Shown: one piece after another, positions 9,816-17,964 of the stretch
How positions within the stretch are numbered: the stretch's first letter is position 1
Layout of the letters: the number at the start of each line of letters is the position of its first letter
DNA from: CAZTHM01 sp041946825
GTDB lineage: Bacteria > Acidobacteriota > Terriglobia > UBA7540
DNA: 64,000 nt
Assembly (NCBI GenBank): GCA_041946825.1
Contig: JBHGBD010000009.1
Span: forward strand, 62,001 to 126,000
Direction: 5' to 3'
Notes under the pieces: generated by a model
What the model was told of the DNA's origin: nothing
The model's database searches: none
What the model saw: the letters and a program-made list of their open reading frames with translations, nothing else
Made by a program: the position numbers and the translations under genes

Positions 9816-9882
9816 AGTCGATAGTCAACAGTCGAAAGTTGAAAGTTCGTTGCATTCGACTTTTGACCTTTGACTGTCAACT
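9816..9882. repeat. Heptad-repeat hairpin between atpD and atpC
   Basis: The left units agtcgat, agtcaac, agtcgaa, agttgaa pair with the right units ttcgac, ttttgac, ctttgac, tgtcaact. The array starts a few bases after the atpD stop and ends about 12 bp before the atpC start, so it fills the gap almost completely. Confidence 0.85.
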
Positions 9883-9894
9883 CCGGAGATTTGC

Positions 9895-10323
9895 ATGGCG
9901 GAAACAGTCCTACCAACTCAGATCCAGCTCGACATCGTCACGCCCGATCGGCAGGTTGTTCACGACATTGTATCTTCCGTGACCATCCCCGGAAAGAACG
10001 GGTACCTCGGCATCCTTCCCGGGCACGCGCCCCTGCTTTCCGAGCTCAAGGCGGGCGAGGTCGTCTATACACGCCAAGAGGCTAAGCATTACCTGGCCGT
10101 GAGCTGGGGTTTTGCCGAGGTGCTTCCTGAGCGGTGCATTATTCTGGTGCAGACGGCTGAGCGCGCGGAAGAGATTGATCTGGCGCGCGCGGAACGCGCC
10201 CTGGAAAGGGCGGAGGAGCAGTTGAAGAAGGTATCGGATCCGACCGTGGATGCCGCGGCCGCCCACGAAGCTTACGAACGGGCCCTCGCCCGGCTCCAAG
10301 CCGCCCGTCGCGCCGGCGGATAA
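9895..10323 (+). CDS. atpC: ATP synthase F1 subunit epsilon
   Basis: The 142-residue protein has the N-terminal beta-sandwich (IQLDIVTPDRQVVHDIVSSVTIPGKNGYLGILPGHAPLLSELKAG) and the C-terminal helical hairpin (RAERALERAEEQLKK ... ALARLQAARR) that can inhibit hydrolysis. It sits at the rotor foot with gamma. A weak purine-rich stretch (ccggagattTGC) precedes ATG 9895. It is the last gene of the operon and meets the convergent unknown membrane gene about 78 bp downstream. The a and c subunit genes are absent from the window. Confidence 0.95.
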   Translation: MAETVLPTQIQLDIVTPDRQVVHDIVSSVTIPGKNGYLGILPGHAPLLSELKAGEVVYTRQEAKHYLAVSWGFAEVLPERCIILVQTAERAEEIDLARAERALERAEEQLKKVSDPTVDAAAAHEAYERALARLQAARRAGG

Positions 10324-10400
10324 GCGGACACGTTCACCCCAGACAAACTCCCACTCCTCACCTTTGGCAGTGGTCGTTGCCAGCAGCCACAACTCAACCA

Positions 10401-10691
10401 CTACTGCGGGGGTGGCGGAGGTGTGGTAACACCGTGATAGACGAAATAACCAACAATCGAAAGCGCCAGCACCACTGACAGAATACCCAGGACGCGGATC
10501 GGCCAGTCGAACTTGTGGGCCTTCTTCTCGATCACCTGTTGTTCTTGGATGGCCTTGTCTTCGCGGGCGTCGTCCGTGAGCGGGATCCAGTCGGATTCTT
10601 TACCTTCCAGGCGGGAACGGCAAACATACAAGACGATCAGAGCCCCCGTTATCAACCCCCAGGCGCCAATCAGACCCATGAAAGGATTCAT
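10401..10691 (-). CDS. Small two-helix membrane protein of unknown function
   Basis: The 96-residue product has two predicted membrane helices (LIGAWGLITGALIVLYVC near residues 6-23 and IRVLGILSVVLALSIVGYFVYHGV near residues 64-87) joined by an acidic, charged loop. It ends in a TTPPPPPQ tail. GGGGGTGAACC precedes ATG 10691. It is the last gene of a run of five minus-strand unknowns. I cannot assign a family. Confidence 0.6.
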   Translation of the reverse strand: MNPFMGLIGAWGLITGALIVLYVCRSRLEGKESDWIPLTDDAREDKAIQEQQVIEKKAHKFDWPIRVLGILSVVLALSIVGYFVYHGVTTPPPPPQ

Positions 10692-10850
10692 GGTTCACCC
10701 CCGGCGGGGCAGACATTTTGTCGGTGCGCAAAAGTCTACTCCCACCGCCACGGAAAGCAAACTGCCTGCCAGTTTGTGGGGATTGCCGGACGACCTGCCA
10801 GACCTTCGACGAGGTCCGGCAGTTTTTGACGTTGGCAGACCCGGGGTTCT

Positions 10851-11228
10851 TCAGCGAATCCAGTTCCAGAGCCGATGAGCGGCGTAAGCACTCCATCCAC
10901 CGACGATGGCGCCGATGGCCAAGCCCGTGCCTCCGCCGGCAATCGCGCCAATGCCCATCGACGTGCCGGCGACGGCAACCAGAAAGACCTTTTCCTTTTT
11001 GGAGATCCCCGAGCGATGACGCCGCCCGCGGGCCTCACGCTGGTAGGAGCGTCGCTGCGGGGGCTGCGGCCTGGGGCTCTCCGGGGGTTGGGCGGAGGGG
11101 TTCTGCGCGGCTGTGGTCACCGGCTGCGGGGTGACGGTTGCGACTTGGCGCGGCGCCGTCCGGGCTGAAAGTAAGCCCGGGGCAAGTAACGTCATGATCA
11201 AAATTGTCGAAGCAATTCTCTTCCCCAT
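10851..11228 (-). CDS. Exported protein with glycine-zipper-like C-terminus
   Basis: The 125-residue product has an N-terminal signal or membrane helix (IASTILIMTLLAPGLLSA), a Pro/Gln/Arg-rich low-complexity linker (residues 35-75), and a C-terminal Gly-rich hydrophobic segment (GTSMGIGAIAGGGTGLAIGAIVGGWSA). Its GxxxG spacing resembles glycine-zipper membrane proteins. It is on the same strand as its neighbours, about 55 bp after the 314-residue coiled-coil gene. No specific function is apparent. Confidence 0.6.
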   Translation of the reverse strand: MGKRIASTILIMTLLAPGLLSARTAPRQVATVTPQPVTTAAQNPSAQPPESPRPQPPQRRSYQREARGRRHRSGISKKEKVFLVAVAGTSMGIGAIAGGGTGLAIGAIVGGWSAYAAHRLWNWIR

Positions 11229-11284
11229 CGATTCACCTCATTTGATACGGGTCTCAATTCCCGGTGCCCCTTCGATCAGCCGCT

Positions 11285-12229
11285 TCAATGCGCCGGCAGT
11301 TCGGAATTTTTGAGGCGAGCCAAGGGCCCCCCGGCCTTCTCGTCCGCCGCAGGTTTCAGAAGATAGCCGACGACGGAGTCTCGATTCACGCGGGTAATGA
11401 CCACGTCAAACTCGCGGATGTCCGATTGACGGAAGAACTCCACCGGACGCTTCACGCCTTGCTCATTGACCCAGAGGAACCGCCCTTCGGAGACCAACTG
11501 AATCCAGCCGCTGAACTGCTGGCGGCTCACGTCGGTATCCGTCACTTTCAGGTTGACGCCGGGCGTGATCTGGGTATGGTGGTTCCTCGCCGCCTCAAAT
11601 GCGACTTTCTGGCGGTCGAGCCGGTGTTCCAGGCTTGCGACGGCGCGATCGCTGCCTTCGGCGCGCTGGCTGAGGCTGGCAAACTGGCCCTCCGACGACT
11701 GGCGCAGGGCGGCAATTTCCTGCCGGGCACCGTCAAGGTCCGCCCGCAGTTGGTCGAATTGCGCGCGGTTCGCGGCCTGCGCCGCCTCGAGTTTGTTTAC
11801 CCGCTCATCGACGACGGCGCTGCGCTCGTCCATCTGATCCTCGATTCGAGCTTCCAGTTGTTGCGTGGCTTTGTCGGCGTGTTTCGTGGCTTGTCGGAGG
11901 CCGGACTTGACCTCGCGATCGAGCGAGTTCATGCGATCCCCGATCCTCCGCCTGTCGGCCGCCGAGGCCGCGAGCGATTTCTCGGCGGCCTGCACGCGCG
12001 TGCTCAGATCGGCGGTTGACCTCAAAATCGCAGGGAGCTGTGCGACTCCGACGCCGGTTTCCCGAAGGACCCGGTACCCATATACTGCCGCGGCGACCAG
12101 CGCGCACACCAGCAGGCCGAAGGCAAACCAGGAGCCTGCGTGGCTGGACCGTTCGGAGTTGCGGGGTTCCTGTTCATTGGGCGCACCGGAGCCCGGGTGG
12201 ATTGGACGTTCGTCCAGGTTTAACACCAT
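11285..12229 (-). CDS. Membrane-anchored coiled-coil protein of unknown function, paralogue A
   Basis: The 314-residue protein has a cytosolic tail of about 33 residues, one membrane helix (WFAFGLLVCALVAAAVYGYRV) and a long extracytoplasmic coiled coil (about residues 65-205, Gln/Arg/Ala/Asp-rich). A small C-terminal domain contains PVEFFRQSD and then VVITRVNRDSVVGYLLKP. That C-terminal block is shared with the upstream 298-residue gene, so the two are paralogues by duplication. The pattern suggests an envelope scaffold or tether. There is no enzymatic motif. Confidence 0.7.
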   Translation of the reverse strand: MVLNLDERPIHPGSGAPNEQEPRNSERSSHAGSWFAFGLLVCALVAAAVYGYRVLRETGVGVAQLPAILRSTADLSTRVQAAEKSLAASAADRRRIGDRMNSLDREVKSGLRQATKHADKATQQLEARIEDQMDERSAVVDERVNKLEAAQAANRAQFDQLRADLDGARQEIAALRQSSEGQFASLSQRAEGSDRAVASLEHRLDRQKVAFEAARNHHTQITPGVNLKVTDTDVSRQQFSGWIQLVSEGRFLWVNEQGVKRPVEFFRQSDIREFDVVITRVNRDSVVGYLLKPAADEKAGGPLARLKNSELPAH

Positions 12230-12269
12230 GCTTCCCCCTTTCGGGATCTCGACTCGCCATCGGGCCAGG

Positions 12270-13166
12270 CTACTGGGGCGCCGTGGGTGGACGATGCTCG
12301 AGGCTGGCGGAGGAAGAGGTGGTGGAACCTAATTCGGTGGTAGTCGTGGGGGTGCCGGCGGACAGCTCGGACGCCCGGAACTTCGGAGTGCTCACATAGC
12401 CTTGTGCCGCGTCTTTGTCGATCCGGTTAATCACCAATTCGACCGGGGCTTGGAAGTCGGACGGATAGAGCAGCACCGGCTCGAAGATGTTGACGTGTTT
12501 CTTATCGATTTCCATGTCGTCCACGATCAACTTGACGTCGCAATACTGGCGCTTGCGGTTGGACTTGCGCAAAGAGATGCTCAGAGGTCCAGCGCGGCGG
12601 AACCCCTTGGACTTCACGAGATCGAATTCGGTGTAATCTCTCTCGCCGCGCTTCTGCAGCGCCACGAGTTCCTCATGGGTACGAGCGATCGAGCTGCCCA
12701 GTTCGTCGCGCGTCGACCGCAAGTTGCCTTCGAGGTCGGCGCGAGCCTTCGCAACCTCCTCTTGGGCGGCCGCGATCTGTTTCTGATGATTCTCCAGCTC
12801 GGCCTGAATCTTCTTCCACCGGGGATCTTCCGCCGGGGCAGCTTTTCGCGCTGCGTGCCGGGCTGTCGCTCGCCGCTCCTTCGGTTCCGGCGCCTTCTCC
12901 AGCGGAACCGCCGGTGCGGGCGCCGGTGCCGTCGTCGCGGCATTCAGTTTGGCCGTGACCGCCTCGAGCTGGCTTCGGGTCTGATCGAGCGTCGTTCGCA
13001 TCTGGTCGTACCCGGCGGCCAGTTGGTGCCGCTGGCGCTGCTCATCCCGAAGGTAAGCGAGGCTCACCATGGTGGAGATCAGAAGTATCAGCGTCGCGAC
13101 AATCCACCCGTACTGGTGGCGCGGCGGCGGGGACGAGATTTCCTGCTGAGAGTTTTCCTCAGTCAT
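12270..13166 (-). CDS. Membrane-anchored coiled-coil protein of unknown function, paralogue B
   Basis: The 298-residue protein has a membrane helix at residues 19-37 (YGWIVATLILLISTMVSLAYL), a coiled coil to about residue 180 interrupted by a Pro/Ala linker, and a C-terminal domain (SISLRKSNRKRQYCDVKLIV ... PVELVINRIDKDAAQGYVSTP). That domain aligns with the end of the neighbouring 314-residue protein. The last 30 residues are Thr/Ser-rich. It is upstream of paralogue A with a 40-bp gap, so the two are probably co-transcribed. Confidence 0.7.
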   Translation of the reverse strand: MTEENSQQEISSPPPRHQYGWIVATLILLISTMVSLAYLRDEQRQRHQLAAGYDQMRTTLDQTRSQLEAVTAKLNAATTAPAPAPAVPLEKAPEPKERRATARHAARKAAPAEDPRWKKIQAELENHQKQIAAAQEEVAKARADLEGNLRSTRDELGSSIARTHEELVALQKRGERDYTEFDLVKSKGFRRAGPLSISLRKSNRKRQYCDVKLIVDDMEIDKKHVNIFEPVLLYPSDFQAPVELVINRIDKDAAQGYVSTPKFRASELSAGTPTTTTELGSTTSSSASLEHRPPTAPQ

Positions 13167-13374
13167 TGTCGGCTCCTTGTGGCAGCTTCTTTGCCTCTTC
13201 CTGCAGGCGCAGGATCGGATGGCGCAAGTTGAGGGCCAAGGCGCCGGGCGGTTTAGTTCTGGAATTCCAAGCGCTTAGGGCTGGAGACTCCGGCCCAGTA
13301 GAATGGACCTTGAGCACAGATTGCACGGGGGGTGAAATATTTCCACAAGGGAAAGTTTTGGAGGTGGGGCGGGA

Positions 13375-13875
13375 TCAGGTCCTGAACCGGCGCAGCACGC
13401 TGTCGACGTTTCGCCACACCGCCTGCTGGAAGTCCACCAGCCCGTCATAGAACCACTGGACGCTCCACTGGTAGGATTTGTCCCAGGCTTCCGGCAGGTC
13501 CCATGTCTCGCGAATCTTCTTCCAGTACCGGGCACGAGTGGCGGGTGACCTGTCGATTCCGGAATCCTTTTCGGAGGGCAGGAACTCCGGCGGAGGATCA
13601 TCGGGCAGGACGGATCCGAAGGGATATTTGAATTGCACTTTTTCGATGGCGACTCCCCAGTAGGCGAGCGCCACGCGCTCTTCCGCGGCTCGTCGTTTGA
13701 CATCCCAGTTTTTGGGCGTATCGAGGAAGGTCTTGGGCGGAACAGGGCGCAACCGCGCTGCGGGACGATAGGAGAAGTAGGCGAACGTGCCCGCCACCAG
13801 GGCCAGCAGGACCAGGCCGGTCCGGACTTTGGTCTTTCGCGGTGGCTTGCCCAGGCGGGCAGGATCGGCGCCCAT
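13375..13875 (-). CDS. Single-span membrane protein of unknown function
   Basis: The 166-residue product has an N-terminal membrane helix (TGLVLLALVAGTFAYFSY) and an extracytoplasmic domain rich in Trp and Tyr (WDLPEAWDKSYQWSVQWFYDGLVDFQQAVW). No family is recognised. I start it at ATG 13875; a TTG at 13884 is also in frame. It is the first of five co-oriented unknown genes (13.9 down to 10.4 kb). A 208-bp gap to the next gene leaves operon membership uncertain. Confidence 0.6.
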   Translation of the reverse strand: MGADPARLGKPPRKTKVRTGLVLLALVAGTFAYFSYRPAARLRPVPPKTFLDTPKNWDVKRRAAEERVALAYWGVAIEKVQFKYPFGSVLPDDPPPEFLPSEKDSGIDRSPATRARYWKKIRETWDLPEAWDKSYQWSVQWFYDGLVDFQQAVWRNVDSVLRRFRT

Positions 13876-14000
13876 AATCGTCAAACCCTATTTCGGATGC
13901 TAGCACGGCACAGGTGAGAAAAGAAATACATAACGCCGAGCTGCCTGTAACCTGGCTTATGAATAATAAGATGGATAAGGGCCGTTGAAGTCGGGCCCGG

Positions 14001-16205
14001 CTAGAGCAACGGGTTCGCGTCCATCTCGACCAGGCGTTTCCACCGCCGGTCCACTTCCATCTGGATCTCCTCCGCCACGGGGGCGAAGTCAGGGCTGGCG
14101 AGATGCGCGAACGCCGAGCCCATGTGCTGGAAGAGCTCCTTTATCGCAAGCTTCTGTCCCGACCTTTCGGGGTTGGCGTTGAGCTTGGTAACGCCACGCT
14201 CGACCTCATAGAGCGGAAAGAGGCAGCTTTTCACCGCCTTGTCGGCGATGCGGAAGCCGAGCTTCGGGTCGGTGCCCCAGTTGAGCGGGCAGGGCGAGAA
14301 GAACCGGCCGAAAACGAAGTTTCCCTCGCGCACCATCTTCTGCGCTTTCCGCGCTTTCATCAGCAGGTCGCGGTAATTCGAGACCGTCGCCTGAAACAGA
14401 TAGGGCGCGTGGGTGCCGCGCAGGATCTCGACGATGTCTTTGTGATGCTGGGGCTTGCCTTTCTGCTGTGTCCCGACGTTGGCGTTGGTGAAGCGCTGCC
14501 CGAGCAGGCCGGTGTAGCAGAGTTGTCCCCCGGTGTTCATGTACCCCTTGTTGTCATATTCGAGCACAATCATGGCGTCGTTACGCAGCGCCGCGCCGAT
14601 CACCTGATCCATCCCGATATCGTCCCCGCCGTCGCCGGTCACCACGATGAAGGTGATTTCCTCGCCGAGCTTGCCCTGCTTGCGATAGCGCTTGTACATC
14701 TCGACGACGCCGGTGGCCGTCGACGAGGCGTTGTGGAAGAGGTTGTGGAAGTAGGGCACGCGGAAACTCGTCGAGGGGAATCCCGTGGTCACCACCATGC
14801 CGCAGCCCGTGTTGAAGAACAGCACGATGTGGCCATCGATGCCGCGCAGGAACATCTCGAGGTTGGCGAACAGCCCGCATCCCGGGCAAGCCGAATGCTT
14901 GTCGATGCGGTGGGGCATTTCGGCAAGCTCCTTGAGATCGATCTTCTCCTTCCCCTGGTTGTGGGTGGCTTCTGCGGCCGAGATGGGTTCGGCTTTGCGG
15001 GGGGGAAGGTAAGTCCGGTCGCCCGGCGATGCCTGGTAGTAACCTTTCCAGCGCTTCTCGTGGTCCGGGACCTGAGGGAAATTGAGCGCCAGGCGGAAAA
15101 GGTATTCGGCGTCTTCCGCGTAGAAATTCAATCCGCCCAAGCCGTAGGTGCGGCTGAGAATCAGGTTGTGGTCGCCGGCCCGCTGGAGAATCGCCCCGAT
15201 TTCGTTGGCCAGGTAGTTGTTCGCGCCGTACTGCGAAACACGCTCCGCCACCAGGATCCGGTCGGAGGAGAACAGGTTCTGCAGTATTGCGTCGGCAGGC
15301 CAGGGACGCAGGAGGGTCGGCGAGACCAGCTTTACGCTTTTGCCTTCGTCGCGCAGCCGATCGACGGCGATCTTCGACGCTTCGGCGGCGGAGTTGAGGA
15401 TGACCATCGCCACGTCGGCGTCCGGGTCGCCGTAAACCTCCAGTAGCCCGTAGCGCCGCCCGCTCATCCGGGCGTATTCATCGAAGATCCTGGGGAGCAG
15501 CTTCAGCGCCGTCTCCATCTTCTGATCGATGATGACCTTGGTGTTGATCAGGTCGTCGTTCATGTACGGCCCGAAGGTGTGGGGATGCTCGACGTCAAGG
15601 ATTGACAGCCGCCGGGGAGGCTCGGCGCCCACGAAATCCCGCACCGTCTGCCGATCCTTGAAGACCTGGATGCGCCGGTTGGCGTGGCTGGTATGGAATC
15701 CGTCGTAGGCAATCAGCGCCGGGAGGCTTACCGCCTCGGCGATTTTGAGCGCGATGATGTTCAGGTCATACACCGCCTGCACCGTCGGCGCGCAGAAGGT
15801 GATCCACCCCCAGCCCAGCGTCGCGGCAAGGTCGGAGTGGCCGTTCTTGATGTTGAGCGGAGCATTCACGTCGCGCGTCGCCAGATTCAAAACGACGGGG
15901 AGGCCGAGTCCCGCCAGCGCGGGCAGCTCTTCCGCCTTCAATAACAGCCCCTGAGCCGAAGTGACATCCACCGCGCGGCCGCCGGCGATGGCCATCCCTG
16001 CCACCGTCGAGATGGCGGCCAGCTCGGAAGTGCCCACGACGAAGCTCAAATCGATTTCGCCCTGGGCGTAGGCGCGGTTCACGTACTCTCCGACCTCGGA
16101 GGAAGGCGTTATGGGGTAATACCCCTCCCCGTCGTAACCGATGTCAATGATGGCGTGCGCGGCGGCTTCGTTGCCGCTGCTGATGATGGTTTGTTGGTCC
16201 AGCAT
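14001..16205 (-). CDS. 2-oxoacid:ferredoxin oxidoreductase, fused alpha and beta subunits
   Basis: The 734-residue chain contains the pyruvate/2-oxoacid:ferredoxin alpha subunit (GYDGEGYYPITPSSEVGEY near residue 23; GTSELAAISTVAGMAIAGGRAVDVTSAQGL) up to about residue 390. The beta subunit follows, with CPGCG near residue 436, NTGCGMVVTTG, and the thiamine-pyrophosphate motif TGDGGDDIGMDQV near residue 521. It oxidatively decarboxylates a 2-oxoacid with CoA, or runs in reverse, passing electrons to ferredoxin. The gamma and delta parts are in the neighbouring upstream gene, so a two-polypeptide enzyme is implied. Whether pyruvate, 2-oxoglutarate or a branched 2-oxoacid is used cannot be told from the sequence. 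Confidence 0.9.
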   Translation of the reverse strand: MLDQQTIISSGNEAAAHAIIDIGYDGEGYYPITPSSEVGEYVNRAYAQGEIDLSFVVGTSELAAISTVAGMAIAGGRAVDVTSAQGLLLKAEELPALAGLGLPVVLNLATRDVNAPLNIKNGHSDLAATLGWGWITFCAPTVQAVYDLNIIALKIAEAVSLPALIAYDGFHTSHANRRIQVFKDRQTVRDFVGAEPPRRLSILDVEHPHTFGPYMNDDLINTKVIIDQKMETALKLLPRIFDEYARMSGRRYGLLEVYGDPDADVAMVILNSAAEASKIAVDRLRDEGKSVKLVSPTLLRPWPADAILQNLFSSDRILVAERVSQYGANNYLANEIGAILQRAGDHNLILSRTYGLGGLNFYAEDAEYLFRLALNFPQVPDHEKRWKGYYQASPGDRTYLPPRKAEPISAAEATHNQGKEKIDLKELAEMPHRIDKHSACPGCGLFANLEMFLRGIDGHIVLFFNTGCGMVVTTGFPSTSFRVPYFHNLFHNASSTATGVVEMYKRYRKQGKLGEEITFIVVTGDGGDDIGMDQVIGAALRNDAMIVLEYDNKGYMNTGGQLCYTGLLGQRFTNANVGTQQKGKPQHHKDIVEILRGTHAPYLFQATVSNYRDLLMKARKAQKMVREGNFVFGRFFSPCPLNWGTDPKLGFRIADKAVKSCLFPLYEVERGVTKLNANPERSGQKLAIKELFQHMGSAFAHLASPDFAPVAEEIQMEVDRRWKRLVEMDANPLL

Positions 16206-16224
16206 GGTTGTTCTCCAGAGTTTC

Positions 16225-16285
16225 CCCTCACCCTGGCCCTCTCCCTGAGGGAGAGGGTGCCCGTCAGGGGACGGGCAGGTGAGGG
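16225..16285. repeat. REP-like inverted repeat between the two oxidoreductase genes
   Basis: An imperfect palindrome runs from ccctcacc to ggtgaggg with an inner stem ccctctccctgagggagaggg. A second copy of the same type lies at 59.2-59.4 kb, so it is a dispersed repeat. No T-tract follows, and it sits inside the probable operon. Confidence 0.8.
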
Positions 16286-16293
16286 CTGTCTCC

Positions 16294-17229
16294 TCAAGCC
16301 GCCACGACTTCGGGCTCGGTCAGCGCTTTGCCCCGTTTCGTCGTCGGGCAGATCTCGACGCACTGCATGCAGCCTTTGCAGTAGGCCGCGTTGATGGCGA
16401 CCATCTTCTGGTTTCTCCACACAATCGCCCCCGGCTCAGGGCAGGGCACCAGGCACAATCCGCAATGCGAGCAAAGCTCCGCCGCAAAGACCGGCACGCG
16501 GCCCAGCGGCTCGGCGTCGCCGTCCGGCCTCGAAAGGTGGGTCAAGGCGTCGATCGCTCCGCCTGCCAGCATGTTTTCGTAACCGATGGGAGAACTTACG
16601 CGCGCCGGCGCGACGAGCGGGAAATCAAGGTCGGGCTCGAAGCGCTCGCTGCGCGCCATCCCTACCGCCATGTCGTAAGCCGCCAGGTTGGCTTCCTTCG
16701 CCCTGGGCCACTGTGCCGCGATCGCCTGCTTCACAACCTCGGCCGGGAAACCCAAGTGGTCGCTGAGCAGGGAGAGCATCGGCATGTTCAGACGTGATTT
16801 GGCTTCCATCGCAATCCTTGTGGCGTCGAGGGTCAGGATTGTCCCGCTGTGCAGGCGGAGGAGTTCGCGGATGACCCCGGGTGTGGCGGTGGTGTTGACC
16901 ATCACCGTGGCGTCCGGCTCCAGGCCGCACACCAACCGCTGCGTCTCGATCAGCTTCTCGCGAAACACGCTCAGCATGTGCGGCCGGCGTGTGGGGCCGC
17001 TCTCCCGCACCGGCGTCCCGAAGCGGCAAAGACGGATCGAAACGTCAGTCGGCGTCCCGGTCTTCTCGCTGCCGTACCTCGCGTCGTAGCCGCCGTCCAG
17101 ATCGAGCTTCTCGACCGCAATCTTGAAGAGAAGTTTGGCGGCCATGTTGGCCCCGTCGCCGCCCAGCGCCGACATCAGAATGTTGGTAAAACCCTGGTCG
17201 TCCTGATAGGGCAACGTGAATCTGGTCAT
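16294..17229 (-). CDS. 2-oxoacid:ferredoxin oxidoreductase, fused gamma and delta subunits
   Basis: The 311-residue chain has a gamma domain (ILMSALGGDGANMAAKLLFKIA; GYDARYGSEKTGTPTDVSIRL) followed by a ferredoxin-like delta domain. The delta domain has two complete [4Fe-4S] motifs: CSHCGLCLVPCP and CKGCMQCVEICP. ATG 17229 (MTRFTLPYQ) is chosen because GAGGTG sits 8 bases upstream; the longer frame to 17292 adds residues unlike the family. Together with the alpha-beta fusion it completes all four functional subunits. Product and partner ferredoxin are unassigned. Confidence 0.9.
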   Translation of the reverse strand: MTRFTLPYQDDQGFTNILMSALGGDGANMAAKLLFKIAVEKLDLDGGYDARYGSEKTGTPTDVSIRLCRFGTPVRESGPTRRPHMLSVFREKLIETQRLVCGLEPDATVMVNTTATPGVIRELLRLHSGTILTLDATRIAMEAKSRLNMPMLSLLSDHLGFPAEVVKQAIAAQWPRAKEANLAAYDMAVGMARSERFEPDLDFPLVAPARVSSPIGYENMLAGGAIDALTHLSRPDGDAEPLGRVPVFAAELCSHCGLCLVPCPEPGAIVWRNQKMVAINAAYCKGCMQCVEICPTTKRGKALTEPEVVAA

Positions 17230-17663
17230 GATAGGGACACCTCGCCCGAGTCGAGATGATTCATTGTCCTTTTTGAGCATTCCCTCTGCCAAAAAGACCC
17301 GAGCCTCAGCCGAACGCAGGGTTGCGAAAACGAACAGAGCGGGGAGGGACTTTGGACAGTTTGTCTAGAAGCCTTGCCGGGGATCTTTTGCCGCCGGGCT
17401 TCTGTGCCTTTTTCCGCTGCTGCGCTTCGCGCAGGACTCGAAGCGCGCGGCAGGCGACCGGCTAAGCCATCCGAACCGCCCGTCGCCCTCTCCGGAAGCG
17501 GGCTTGGCTGCCGAGATTGCCCTCCTCGGACTTTTCGCTTGACAATTGTAGGCGAACGTACTAGGCTCACAAACTGATGATGGAGAGGCTATTGGTTTGG
17601 GGTTCCGAATCCGAAGGCCGGCACCCCTGGTTTGGGCACAGGAAGGCTGTTGTCGCACGCCGA

Positions 17664-17698
17664 CCCCGAGTCCCGAATCGCCAGTCCCGAACTCCGGA
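17664..17698. repeat. Degenerate 7-bp tandem array, CCCGAAT/CCCGAGT type
   Basis: Five 7-mers read ccccgag, tcccgaa, tcgccag, tcccgaa, ctccgga. It lies in the gap of about 735 bp (17230-17964) between the oxidoreductase and the Gfo/Idh gene, which otherwise contains no credible gene. Confidence 0.8.
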
Positions 17699-17761
17699 TA
17701 ATCCGGCACCCAGCAGGGCCGCAATGCGGCGCTGGAAAAAATAAAGTTACTTCAAAAAACG

Positions 17762-17870
17762 CGGAACGATGCCGGAATCTCATTGAAAACAAAGGAGTAG
17801 CCCCGAAAAATCCCGGAACGACGCCGGAATGTTTATGAAAATGAAGGGTTTAACATGAAAAGCCGGAATG
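17762..17870. repeat. Tandem repeat of about 52 bp with gccggaat core
   Basis: Two units starting cggaacgatgccggaat (17762) and cggaacgacgccggaat (17814) are 52 bp apart. A third partial unit starts with gccggaatg at 17862. The first unit contains attgaaaacaaagga, a 15-mer also present at 30476-30490 beside another repeat pair. No open frame crosses the array. It is AT-richer than its surroundings. Confidence 0.75.
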
Positions 17871-17964
17871 TTATAGAGGGCAAGGCAACTTAAAGCTGAA
17901 TCGGACACACAATCGGCGGCAGTTTCATCAGTATCGCGTCTCCAGGGGCCAGATCGACCCTGTT

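Noticed and set aside
14103..15446. Long plus-strand frame (447 codons) opposite the oxidoreductase alpha-beta gene
   Set aside because: It is the antisense shadow of a strongly recognised coding sequence; high G+C creates such frames. The translation has no family signature.
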